A DNA stretch of 64,000 nucleotides from Phreatobacter sp. (lineage in GTDB: Bacteria > Pseudomonadota > Alphaproteobacteria > Rhizobiales > Phreatobacteraceae), in assembly GCF_022843985.1 (NCBI RefSeq), contig NZ_JALHMP010000001.1, forward strand, positions 62,001 to 126,000. The letters run 5' to 3'. This document shows positions 53,577 to 61,361 of this stretch, one piece after another. The translations under genes and the position numbers were made by a program. The first letter of the stretch is position 1. Each line of letters starts with the position of its first letter. The notes below the pieces were generated by a model. It worked only from the letters and a program-made list of their open reading frames with translations, was not told where the DNA came from and ran no database searches.

Positions 53577-55229
53577 TCATGAGGCCATGCGCTCAGTTTC
53601 GCGCCTGCAGATATCCTCCGGGAAAGGCGCATCGGCGAAGAGGGAGATTCGCAGCCAGCGGTCGGAGCGCGGGTCGAAGCGGCTGGCGCCGAAAAAGGCG
53701 AGCTTGGCCCGCAGCAGATCGACCGGACGCATGGTGGCGGCGACGAGATTGTCGCGCACCTCGGCATAGGGGTGGGCGATCGCAACCTGCACCCGCCGCA
53801 CGACATAGCGGAAGCTGGGATGCCGCATCAGAAAGGCGGCGACCGGTTCGTCGTGAGGCGCCGCCAGAAGGGCGGCCTCGAGCCGGCTCACGTCACGGGC
53901 GACCGCCAGGGGCTGCTCGCGATCGGCTCCATCCTCGGCGCCGCGCTCACCGAGCCGCGGCTCCAGTTTCTCCTCCGAGACATACCAGAACCTGGCCTCG
54001 CTGGCCGGATCGGAGAAGTCGAACCGTCGCACCCAGCCGTAATGGACGGCGAGCCGGGCAACGAGCGCGCCGACAGTCATGGTTCCGTCGATGCGGAAAA
54101 CACTGTCCTCGTCGGCCTGCATGGTCTCGGCCAGATCGTCGACCAGGGCGCCGTGCGGCTCGAGCACCAACGCCACCACCGCTTCCTGCGCTTCCACGGA
54201 GAGGCCATCACAGGCGTGGCGATAGAGCGCATCCCAAGGCGTGGCGCCGGACAGGAGCCGGCGGGCAACAGCGGCCAGCGCGGCGAGGTCATCTGCCAGC
54301 ACCGCGACCCGCGGCGCTTGAACCGGGTCCTCCGTGTGCCAGCGGCTCACGGTCTGGCGCATTGCCTCCAGCGCCGCAAGGAAAGCCGCCTGTTCGGCGG
54401 GGCCGGCGGCGGCCAGCCCGCGCACCCGCGCCAGGGCCGTCTCGCGGGCATGGAACCAGCGGTGGACCAGAAGGGGATGACGGACCAGGAAGGGCGCCAT
54501 GCCGAGGCCGGTGGAGTTGCCGACTCCGAGGCTTCGCCGCAAGGCCGGATCGAGAGTGGTTGCCCGCGCCCCGCCCTGCGCCGCGGCAACATGTTCAACG
54601 AGATCGAGCGTGAATGCCCGGATCAGCCACACGGCGAGCATCTCGGCGCGGAAGGGGCCGGTCAGTTCGGCGCGACCGGCGATGCGGTCGCGGTCGGCGA
54701 TGCCGAACTTTCCATTGCCATAGACCGCGGTGGTGCGCATCAGATAGCCGACGCTCGCCAGCAGATCCGCATCCGGCTGATGGCCGTTCGCGAGGCTTTC
54801 GGCCACATGAGCGAACAGACGGACGCTCTTGTTGGCGCGGGCCAGAACCAGATCCCGCTCGGTGAAGCGACCAGCCTCCTGGCGCGGGGCATTGGCGCGC
54901 AAACGGGCGATCTCGGCGGCGTCGGGGATGCCGTCATAGAGGACATAGCTCGTGTCCCAGGCCTCGGCGATGACGCGGTCGGTGCGCATCTCGTCGGCGA
55001 GCGGCGTCGAGAAGGCGACCAGCGAATAGGTGTTCGCCGGCGCGACGACGGTCAGCACGGCATGGCCGAAGCCTTCCGCGTCGATCTCCCAGGCGGCGCA
55101 ACGATATGACCAGCCCTCCCCTTCCACCCGCCGCAGCAAGGCGCGCAGGAAGCTCAGACGCGTCGGATGGGCGGCACCAAGGCGGTTGAGCCGCATCACT
55201 TCGTCGGGCGGGCGGAGGTCCACCGTCAT
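53577..55229 (-). CDS. Conserved hypothetical protein, 550 residues, unknown function
   Basis: Not recognised. Seen: an N-terminal region with GWSYRCAAWEIDAEGFGHAVLTVVAP and TYSLVAFSTPL, a middle helical part with RTDRVIAEAWDTSYVLYDG and VGYLMRTTAVYGNGKFG, and a C-terminal helical part with ILR-type repeats. No signal peptide or membrane segment, no obvious nucleotide-binding motif. Start: ATG at 55229 overlaps the Ldh stop (ATGA), and DUF3726 follows, so all three are likely co-translated. This tight coupling to an NAD-dependent dehydrogenase and DUF3726 suggests a shared metabolic role that is undefined. Confidence 0.75.
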   Translation of the reverse strand: MTVDLRPPDEVMRLNRLGAAHPTRLSFLRALLRRVEGEGWSYRCAAWEIDAEGFGHAVLTVVAPANTYSLVAFSTPLADEMRTDRVIAEAWDTSYVLYDGIPDAAEIARLRANAPRQEAGRFTERDLVLARANKSVRLFAHVAESLANGHQPDADLLASVGYLMRTTAVYGNGKFGIADRDRIAGRAELTGPFRAEMLAVWLIRAFTLDLVEHVAAAQGGARATTLDPALRRSLGVGNSTGLGMAPFLVRHPLLVHRWFHARETALARVRGLAAAGPAEQAAFLAALEAMRQTVSRWHTEDPVQAPRVAVLADDLAALAAVARRLLSGATPWDALYRHACDGLSVEAQEAVVALVLEPHGALVDDLAETMQADEDSVFRIDGTMTVGALVARLAVHYGWVRRFDFSDPASEARFWYVSEEKLEPRLGERGAEDGADREQPLAVARDVSRLEAALLAAPHDEPVAAFLMRHPSFRYVVRRVQVAIAHPYAEVRDNLVAATMRPVDLLRAKLAFFGASRFDPRSDRWLRISLFADAPFPEDICRRETERMAS

Positions 55230-56236
55230 GCGCCCTGCCCCGCCAGCCGGAGCAGCATGGTTTGCGTCGCCTCGTCGACCTCGACGCCCTCGGTGGCGAT
55301 GCGGGCACGCGCCGCGGCCCGCCGCCCACCGGGGAGCCGCCCGCCGGTCTCGGCGCCCAGCGCCTCCACAACGATGCCGAGCCGGTCGGCGAAGGCGCCG
55401 CCGGAGGAGATCTCAGGCGCCAGCGCGATGAAGAACTGGCCGGTCTTCGGCGGCCCGCCCGCGGGTCCGGAAAAGGGGCTCGCCTGGATGCCAGGCGTCG
55501 CGCCCGCGAGGCAGGCGGCGAAAACCTCCACCAGCAGCGCCGCTCCGACTCCCTTGTAGCCGCCCGAAGGCACCATCGTGCCCTTGAGGCCTTCCACCGG
55601 ATCGGTGGTCGGCCGCCCCTCCGCGTCCAGCGCCCAGCCCTCGGGTATGGCCTCGCCGGATTTCGAACGCTTGATGACCTCGCTTTTGGCGATGACGCTG
55701 GCGCTCTGGTCGATGACGAACCGGGCGCCGCCGGCGCCATCCGGAACCGCCAGGGACCAGGGATTGGTGCCGAGCACCGCCTTGCGGCCGCCCCAGGGGG
55801 CGATCGAGGCCGGTGCATTGGTGAAGCCGAGACCGACGAGACCAGCCGCGGCGATCCGCTCGGTATGATAGGCGAGGATTCCGCAATTGTAGGAATTGCG
55901 GATGGCGAGGCTGGCGATCCCGTGGCTGCGCGCGGTGGCGATCAGATCAGGGAGGCCGAGGTCGATGGCGGCATGGGCAAATCCCGAGCCGGCATCGACG
56001 ACTAGGCTGCCCGCGGCCTGCCGGGAGAGAACCGGCGCAGCCATGCCGACCACCTTGCCGCAGGTCAGATGTTCGCAATAGACGGGCAGATACATGAGGC
56101 CGTGGGAGCGGATGCCGTCACGTTCGGCGCCGGCGAGGCCGGCGGCCAGGGCCCGCGCCTGCGCCTCGCTCGCCCCGTGCCGGCGAAGCGCCGCGGCGGC
56201 AAGAGTTTCGATGGCATCGACTGTCATGCGCGGCAT
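55226..56236 (-). CDS. Ldh family oxidoreductase (malate/L-lactate/ureidoglycolate dehydrogenase type)
   Basis: A 336-residue NAD(P)-dependent dehydrogenase of the YlbC/MDH-2 (non-Rossmann) fold. Seen: GIRSHGLMYLPVYCEHL, AIRNSYNCGILAYHTERIA, LGFTNAPASIAPWGGRKAVLGTNPW, and a GYKGVGAALLVEVFAACLAG segment. Family enzymes oxidise 2-hydroxy acids such as malate, lactate or ureidoglycolate. Start: ATG at 56236. The usual catalytic His appears in the RSHG motif. It leads the operon with the 550-residue unknown and DUF3726. Substrate not determinable. Confidence 0.87.
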   Translation of the reverse strand: MPRMTVDAIETLAAAALRRHGASEAQARALAAGLAGAERDGIRSHGLMYLPVYCEHLTCGKVVGMAAPVLSRQAAGSLVVDAGSGFAHAAIDLGLPDLIATARSHGIASLAIRNSYNCGILAYHTERIAAAGLVGLGFTNAPASIAPWGGRKAVLGTNPWSLAVPDGAGGARFVIDQSASVIAKSEVIKRSKSGEAIPEGWALDAEGRPTTDPVEGLKGTMVPSGGYKGVGAALLVEVFAACLAGATPGIQASPFSGPAGGPPKTGQFFIALAPEISSGGAFADRLGIVVEALGAETGGRLPGGRRAAARARIATEGVEVDEATQTMLLRLAGQGA

Positions 56237-56310
56237 GTCATTCCCTCAACCCCTCGGGGGCCGGCAGCCCCACTGGCCGCCGCAACCCGCATGCATGGTC
56301 CGCGCCAAGG

Positions 56311-57306
56311 TCACCCCGGCGCAAGGGCCCGCCCCAGGAAGGCCATCCAGTTCTCGCCCATGATGCCGTCGACCTCGTCCTGTGCAAAGCCCGCGGCGCG
56401 CAGCCCGGCGGCAATGCCCGGAAAGTCGGCATTGCCACGAAACCAGACGGGCTGGGCCGGAAAGACCGGCGGTCCGTTGGGATTCGACGCGGTCTCGAAG
56501 GTCCAGCGCCCGTCGCGCATCCAGGCGACGGCGGAATCGGGCTGGTCCTGGCAGAGGTCGGAACCGATGCCGATGCGCTGCGGGCCGATCCGCTCGGCGA
56601 GCCGCGCCGCCATGGCAGCAAACTCGGCGAGGGTGCAGGCTGAGCCGCCGGCCAGGTGGTGCGGATAGAGCGACAGACCGAGGAGCCCGTCATGGGCGGC
56701 CAGCGCGTCGATGACGCGGTCAGAGACATTGCGTGGCGTGTCGCGCCACCAGCGGGGATTGGCGTGGGAGACCGTCACCGGCCGGGCCGAGCGTTCGAGT
56801 GCCTCGATGGTGGTGCGCTCGCCGGCATGGGACATGTCGATGACCATGGCGAGGCGGTTCATCTCGGCGATGACCTCACGGCCCATGCGGGTAATCCCGC
56901 CGTCCTCGAATTCCTGCCAGCCGGCACCGAGGAGCGACTGGTTGTTATAGGTCAGTTGGAGAAAGGTCAGGCCGCAATCGCGCAGCACCTCGATCAGGCC
57001 GAGATCGGCCTCGATCGGCGAAGGGTTCTGCATGCCGAAGAGGATAGCGGTGCGGCCGCTGGCCCGCGCCGCCGCGATATCGGCGACGGAGCGCGCCTTG
57101 ACGATGAGATCGGCATGGTCGGCGAGCCGCCGGTTCCAGGCGACGAGCAGATCGACCGTCGCGCGGAAGTTCTCGTGGTAGCCGACGGTGGCATGGACCG
57201 CATCGACGCCTCCGGCCCGCATCTCCTCGAAGATCCGGCGTGACCAGTTCGCATATTGGGCACCGTCGACCACGAAGGGTCGCTGGCGGGAGGGTGGAAC
57301 CGGCAT
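56311..57306 (-). CDS. Membrane dipeptidase (M19) homologue lacking key metal ligands
   Basis: A 331-residue M19-fold protein. In M19 enzymes two zincs are held by a His-x-Asp near the N-terminus, a bridging Glu and two later His residues. Here the first motif reads DGAQY (residues 14-18), so His and Asp are Ala16 and Tyr18. The bridging Glu position in the usual GxEGG strand appears as Gln93 in GMQNP. The two His residues (His160 in MSHAGE, His181 in VSHANP) and Asp250 in GSDLCQ remain. It may use one metal, another site, or be a non-dipeptidase. No signal peptide. Start: ATG at 57306. It lies upstream of the Ldh-type gene on the same strand. Confidence 0.8.
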   Translation of the reverse strand: MPVPPSRQRPFVVDGAQYANWSRRIFEEMRAGGVDAVHATVGYHENFRATVDLLVAWNRRLADHADLIVKARSVADIAAARASGRTAILFGMQNPSPIEADLGLIEVLRDCGLTFLQLTYNNQSLLGAGWQEFEDGGITRMGREVIAEMNRLAMVIDMSHAGERTTIEALERSARPVTVSHANPRWWRDTPRNVSDRVIDALAAHDGLLGLSLYPHHLAGGSACTLAEFAAMAARLAERIGPQRIGIGSDLCQDQPDSAVAWMRDGRWTFETASNPNGPPVFPAQPVWFRGNADFPGIAAGLRAAGFAQDEVDGIMGENWMAFLGRALAPG

Positions 57307-57545
57307 GACGGAGGCCCGTTGGACTGGCGGGGACGGCAAGACGCCGCCACGTTAGAACGGTGCGCGCCCGGCAGACCAGTGCAGGACCTGCGGGTCAGGT
57401 CCCGTGCCGACGAGGTCCTCGAACGGCGGTGGTCGCCGGACCCGCCGTCAGACTCACTCGACAGCGCCCTGCCCTTGCGGCTTACTCCAACCGCCTTCGG
57501 GCACGGCCGGCATCGCGCCGCCGCGAACACTATCGAGGACAGATT

Positions 57546-57944
57546 ATGGACATCCGCCGCTGCGGTTCGATCGATTCCCGCCGTCCCCCGGCCGACTGGT
57601 TCACCGGGAGCGTCTGGCAGGACCCCATCGTGGAGGCGGAAGCGCCGGCCCGCGTCCGCGCCGCGGTGGTTCGTTTCGACCCCGGCGCCCGCACAAACTG
57701 GCACACCCATCCGCTTGGCCAGACCCTCTTCGTCATCGAGGGCAGTGGCCTCGCCCAGACGCTGGGCGGGCCGATCCAGGAAATCCGGGCCGGCGACACG
57801 GTCTGGATTCCGCCGGGCGAGAAGCACTGGCATGGGGCGGCCCCCGGCACGGCGATGACCCATATCGCCATCCACGAGGCGCTCGACGGCAAGCATGTCG
57901 ACTGGATGGAGCCGGTCACCGACGCGCAGTACTCCGGAAGCTGA
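57546..57944 (+). CDS. Cupin domain protein
   Basis: A 132-residue single-domain cupin. Seen: VRFDPGARTNWHTHPLGQTLFVIEGSGLAQ with the first metal motif (His-x-His), and GDTVWIPPGEKHWHGAAP with the second. Family members range from dioxygenases and isomerases to sugar-binding regulators. Start: ATG at 57546 with GAGGACA upstream; the longer frame adds 62 unrelated residues. It is divergent from the M19 gene across 239 bp. No functional assignment is possible. Confidence 0.85.
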   Translation: MDIRRCGSIDSRRPPADWFTGSVWQDPIVEAEAPARVRAAVVRFDPGARTNWHTHPLGQTLFVIEGSGLAQTLGGPIQEIRAGDTVWIPPGEKHWHGAAPGTAMTHIAIHEALDGKHVDWMEPVTDAQYSGS

Positions 57945-57967
57945 GCCCGCAGCAGCGGTTCGCCGTT

Positions 57968-58180
57968 TCAGTACGGATTGCGTCCGTCGCCCTCGTCGAC
58001 GTCGCGCGGTAAGGCCTCGTCCGGCCTGCGCGTGCGGTCCGGCACGCCGGCGGGCTGGTCGGTCGCCTGCCTGCCGCCGCCGGCGGGCCTCACACCCGGC
58101 CGGCCCGGCCTCTCATTCTGATTCCGGTCCATGGGCTGGTCGTCGTTGTCGCGACTGATCGCGTCACGCGGCTGGGTCAT
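57968..58180 (-). CDS. Small disordered hypothetical protein, 70 residues
   Basis: A hydrophilic protein of 70 residues rich in Arg, Asp, Pro, Gln and Gly, with no predicted helix or strand core and no Cys. Start: ATG at 58180 has a strong Shine-Dalgarno, CAGGAGG, 5 bp upstream, which makes translation likely. A longer frame from 58327 runs through the tRNA and is not real. Function unknown; such proteins occur widely in Hyphomicrobiales near tRNA and stress genes. Confidence 0.6.
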   Translation of the reverse strand: MTQPRDAISRDNDDQPMDRNQNERPGRPGVRPAGGGRQATDQPAGVPDRTRRPDEALPRDVDEGDGRNPY

Positions 58181-58293
58181 GGTCGCCTCCTGCTGTGGCA
58201 GGTAAACGGCCCCTGGTGTGCCGGGGTTCCCTCTCCGCAGCGGCCGCGGACCGGTCTCAGCCGAAACCGCAAGCCTCATCGGCCGGTGGGAAT

Positions 58294-58370
58294 TGGCGGC
58301 CCCGGCAGGACTCGAACCTGCGACCAACAGCTTAGAAGGCTGTCGCTCTATCCAACTGAGCTACGGGACC
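58294..58370 (-). tRNA. tRNA-Arg (anticodon TCT)
   Basis: A 77-nt tRNA including the encoded CCA. On the minus strand it begins GGTCCCGTAGCTCAGTTGGA, folds into the cloverleaf with a 7-bp acceptor arm containing one G-U pair, anticodon stem ACAGC/GCTGT with loop CTTCTAA (anticodon TCT), and T-loop GGTTCGAGTCC. It reads AGA codons, with possible wobble. Confidence 0.95.
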
Positions 58371-58393
58371 GGACCCGGACGCCGCCTGCACCC

Positions 58394-58699
58394 TCAATGG
58401 GTCCAGGCGCCGACCCGGTTGAACTTGAAATTGTCGGAATAGGCAGCGAGCCGGCGCTTGGGTGCCTCGGCCTCGAAGAGCTGGTAGGCGATGCCGTTCT
58501 TCTCGGCATAGGCGATCGCGGCCTCGCGCGTCTCGAAGGATAGGCGCACCTGCTGGGCCATGTCGGTGGAGCTGGTATAGCCCATCAGCGGCTCCAGCGT
58601 TCGCGGCGTCTCGGGCTCGAATTCGAGACGCCACTGGTCGGTCTTGGCGAGACCGGACTGGGTGGCGGTCCTGGCGGGCTTGTAGATACGGGCGACCAC
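58394..58699 (-). CDS. NADH-ubiquinone oxidoreductase accessory subunit, NDUFS4 type
   Basis: A 101-residue protein of the ETC complex I NDUFS4 family, an accessory subunit near the NADH-oxidising arm found in alphaproteobacteria and mitochondria. Seen: [51 protein letters not shown] and [16 protein letters not shown], the last a family signature. Start: GTG at 58699 with GGAGGA 5 bp upstream. The longer frame reaches into tRNA-Pro. It lies between tRNA-Arg and tRNA-Pro on the same strand, a common placement in this class. Confidence 0.93.
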   Translation of the reverse strand: MVARIYKPARTATQSGLAKTDQWRLEFEPETPRTLEPLMGYTSSTDMAQQVRLSFETREAAIAYAEKNGIAYQLFEAEAPKRRLAAYSDNFKFNRVGAWTH

Positions 58700-58715
58700 G
58701 TCATTCCTCCGGATC

Positions 58716-58792
58716 TGGTCGGGGCGACTGGATTCGAACCAGCGACCTAGAGTACCCAAAACTCTCGCGCTACCAGGCTGCGCTACGCCCCG
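58716..58792 (-). tRNA. tRNA-Pro (anticodon TGG)
   Basis: A 77-nt tRNA with encoded CCA. The minus strand begins CGGGGCGTAGCGCAGCCTGG. Acceptor arm CGGGGCG/CGCCCCG is fully paired, the anticodon stem AGAGT/ACTCT holds loop TTTGGGT (anticodon TGG), and the T-arm reads GCTGGTTCGAATCCAG. Reads CCN proline codons with wobble. Confidence 0.95.
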
Positions 58793-58846
58793 TCAGGCTT
58801 GGCAATAGCCGAGGGATGAGGCAGCGGCAAGCACGATGCGGATGGC

Positions 58847-59302
58847 TCAGCCGCGGAAGAAGGGATGTTCGACGCGGTCGCCTGCCGCGATGCCAAGGCG
58901 GCGCGACGTTCCGCCGATGACCTCGAGCACGCCCTTGACCGGACCGTTGGAGGAGATGGTCGCCTCCGACAGGGGTGTTGTGTTCTCGGCGATGTGGTTG
59001 ATGACGCCATTGGCGCGGATGAAGATCATGTCCAGCGGGATGTAGGTGTTCTTCATCCACATGGTGACCTCGGTCTCGCGGGTGCCGAAGTCGAAGAGCA
59101 TGCCGCGGCCATCGGGCAGTTCGCGGCGGAACATCAACCCACGCGAGCGGGTCTCGGGGGTGTTGGCGATTTCCAGCACGAAGGGATGGCTGGCACCGGC
59201 CCGCGTCACGATGGTCAGGCGGCCCGTATCGGCGCGCGCCAGGGCCGGGGCCACCGGCAGGACGAAGGCTCCAGCGAGCAGATTGCGGCGGTCGATCATC
59301 AT
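58847..59302 (-). CDS. DUF192 family protein, exported
   Basis: A 151-residue protein with an N-terminal Tat-like leader (IDRRNLLAGAFVLPVAPALA), followed by the DUF192 fold: VLEIANTPETRSRGLMFRRELPDGRGMLFDFG and MWMKNTYIPLDMIFIRANG. The family is widespread and of unknown biochemical role; some sequences lie near envelope genes. Start: ATG at 59302, or 59299 by the adjacent second Met. It is followed by the tRNA-Pro on the same strand. Confidence 0.88.
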   Translation of the reverse strand: MMIDRRNLLAGAFVLPVAPALARADTGRLTIVTRAGASHPFVLEIANTPETRSRGLMFRRELPDGRGMLFDFGTRETEVTMWMKNTYIPLDMIFIRANGVINHIAENTTPLSEATISSNGPVKGVLEVIGGTSRRLGIAAGDRVEHPFFRG

Positions 59303-59320
59303 GGCCGCTGTTCTAGCCCG

Positions 59321-59929
59321 TCAGTGGGAGGCTGGAAAGGGCGCTCCGTCCGGACGCACCTCAGCGGCCATCAGTCCCTTGGAGCCGTCGCCGAACCGGA
59401 CCAGGACCCATTGTCCCGGCCGCAGCTCGGTCATCCCGTAGCGGCGCAGCGTCTCCATGTGCACGAAGATGTCCGGCGTACCCGGTCCACGGGACAGGAA
59501 ACCGAAACCGCGCAGACGGTTGAACCATTTCACCTCGGCGCGCTCCAGTCCGCTGGTCGGAACCACAGCGACATGGGTCCGGGCCGGCGGCATCTGGGCG
59601 GGATGAATGGCGGTCGAATCGTCCATGGAGAGGACGCGGAAGGCCTGGAGCCCGCGGGCCCTGGCCGTCGCCTCAACGACGATGCGTGCCCCCTCGTGGG
59701 CGGTCTGGAAGCCGTCTCGGCGCAGGGTCGTCACGTGCAGGAGCACGTCCGATCCACCCTCGTCGGGAACGATGAAGCCGTAACCCTTGGCGACATCGAA
59801 CCATTTGATGGCGCCTGAAATCTCGACCAGATCGACGGGTGCGGCTTCCGCAGCGGACGAAACCTCCGCCCGCATCGCCAGCGCGCCCTTTCCGCCGAGG
59901 CCGTCTGCATCGGAACCGTCCGACGTCAT
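59321..59929 (-). CDS. Cold-shock protein with two CSD domains
   Basis: A 202-residue protein with two nucleic-acid-binding cold-shock domains. First, SGAIKWFDVAKGYGFIVPDEGGSDVLLHVTTL (about 38-100); second, AEVKWFNRLRGFGFLSRGPGTPDIFVHMETL (about 130-195). The RNP1-like motifs KGYGFI and RGFGFL and RNP2-like motifs DVLLH and DIFVH are both present. Such tandem CSD proteins are typical of alphaproteobacteria and act as RNA chaperones. Start: ATG at 59929; the longer frame adds 16 residues. Single gene. Confidence 0.92.
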   Translation of the reverse strand: MTSDGSDADGLGGKGALAMRAEVSSAAEAAPVDLVEISGAIKWFDVAKGYGFIVPDEGGSDVLLHVTTLRRDGFQTAHEGARIVVEATARARGLQAFRVLSMDDSTAIHPAQMPPARTHVAVVPTSGLERAEVKWFNRLRGFGFLSRGPGTPDIFVHMETLRRYGMTELRPGQWVLVRFGDGSKGLMAAEVRPDGAPFPASH

Positions 59930-60082
59930 CACTCTCACCGCCGCGCTATCGGGATCGTGGCCTCGATCCCGCCCCACCTGATTCTTGGGACAAAGGATAG
60001 CACCCGTCCGGCGTCGGCAAAGCCCAAAATGCAGCCGTCGCGGGTCTTCCCCATCACTTTGGTGGATGAGCTGTTGATGACG

Positions 60083-60868
60083 TTACGACAGGTGTTCAAT
60101 GCCGAGGCGACGGGCGAGACCTTGGAGGACTTCGCCGATATCGGCGCGGATGACGAGATGGGCTGCATGGTCGAGCGGCGTCTCCTCGCGATTGATGATG
60201 ACGAGGTGAGCGCCGCTATCGCGGGCCGCGACCGGCAGGCCTGCGGCCGGATAGACCACCAGCGAGGTGCCGATGGCAAGGAACAGGTCGCAATCGATGG
60301 ACCATGCGGCGGCCTGGCGCATCTTTCGTTCCGGCATGGCCTGGCCGAAGGAGATGGTGGCCGACTTCACCGGCCCGCCGCAGGCCTCGCAATCCGGCGG
60401 CTCGCCACCCGTCGCCTCGAAGCGTTGGCGCACCCAGGCGAGTTCATGGCGCCGGGTGCATGACAGGCAGGTCGCATAGGTGCCGTTGCCGTGAATCTCA
60501 ATCAGATGGGCGTCGGAGACCCCCGACTCCTGGTGCAGGTTGTCGATGTTCTGGGTGATGATGCCGGCGAGCCGGCCGGCGCGGATCATGGCCGCGAGGG
60601 CCAGGTGGCCGCGGGCGGGCGCGGCGCCGCGATAGCTGTCGTCCATGGTGAACTTACGCCGCCAGGCTTCGGCCCGCGCCTCGCGGCTCGCGATGAAGGC
60701 CTGGAAGGGGATCGGCTTGTTCTGCGTCCACAACCCGCCGGGCGAGCGAAAATCGGGAATGCCGCTCTCGGTGGAAATGCCCGCGCCGGTGAAGGCCACC
60801 GCGCGGCTGGACTGCCGTAGAAGACTTGCCAGATGGTCCGTGGCAGTCTTCAACTCCGCTTCCGTCAT
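60083..60868 (-). CDS. cobB: NAD-dependent protein deacylase, Sir2 family
   Basis: A 261-residue sirtuin that removes acetyl or other acyl groups from lysines using NAD; cytoplasmic. Seen: GAGIS at 28-32, TQNIDNLH at 105-112, catalytic His126 in EIHGN, and a zinc ribbon of Cys134, Cys137, Cys160 and Cys163. Start: ATG at 60868 with GGAGG 5 bp upstream; longer reading frames from 61399 run through glyoxalase. Only 30 bp separate its start from the divergent gloA start. Confidence 0.93.
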   Translation of the reverse strand: MTEAELKTATDHLASLLRQSSRAVAFTGAGISTESGIPDFRSPGGLWTQNKPIPFQAFIASREARAEAWRRKFTMDDSYRGAAPARGHLALAAMIRAGRLAGIITQNIDNLHQESGVSDAHLIEIHGNGTYATCLSCTRRHELAWVRQRFEATGGEPPDCEACGGPVKSATISFGQAMPERKMRQAAAWSIDCDLFLAIGTSLVVYPAAGLPVAARDSGAHLVIINREETPLDHAAHLVIRADIGEVLQGLARRLGIEHLS

Positions 60869-60898
60869 CGACACCTCCGGCAAGAACGAGGGTTCCCC

Positions 60899-61357
60899 AT
60901 GCGCTACCTGCACACCATGGTCCGCGTGACCGATCTCGACCAGTCGCTCGACTTCTACTGCAACAAGCTCGGCCTGGTTCAGGTGCGCAAGAACGATTTT
61001 CCGCAGGGAAAATTCACGCTCGTCTTCCTCTGCGCCCCGGAGGACAAGGCGGCGGCGGAAGCGGACATCGCCGCTGGCCGGCGCGACGCGCCCATGCTCG
61101 AACTCACCCATAACTGGGATCCGGAAGCCTATACGGGCGGGCGGAATTTCGGCCACCTCGCCTATGAAGTTGACGACATCTACGCCACCTGCGAGCGGCT
61201 GCAGAAGGCCGGCGTCACCATCAACCGCCCGCCGCGCGACGGCCGCATGGCCTTCGTGCGCTCGCCCGACAACATCTCCATCGAGATCCTGCAGAAGGGC
61301 GAGGCCAAGCCCGCCGCAGAGCCCTGGGCCTCCATGGCGAATACCGGGGTCTGGTAA
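60899..61357 (+). CDS. gloA: Lactoylglutathione lyase (glyoxalase I)
   Basis: A 152-residue metalloenzyme that converts the methylglyoxal-glutathione hemithioacetal to S-lactoylglutathione; cytoplasmic homodimer. Seen: [16 protein letters not shown] (metal His), [15 protein letters not shown] (metal Glu), [11 protein letters not shown] (metal His) and [10 protein letters not shown] (catalytic Glu). Start: ATG at 60899; 22 more in-frame residues upstream lie in the sirtuin start region. It precedes the aminotransferase by 4 bp and probably shares a transcript. Confidence 0.96.
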   Translation: MRYLHTMVRVTDLDQSLDFYCNKLGLVQVRKNDFPQGKFTLVFLCAPEDKAAAEADIAAGRRDAPMLELTHNWDPEAYTGGRNFGHLAYEVDDIYATCERLQKAGVTINRPPRDGRMAFVRSPDNISIEILQKGEAKPAAEPWASMANTGVW

Positions 61358-61361
61358 TCCC

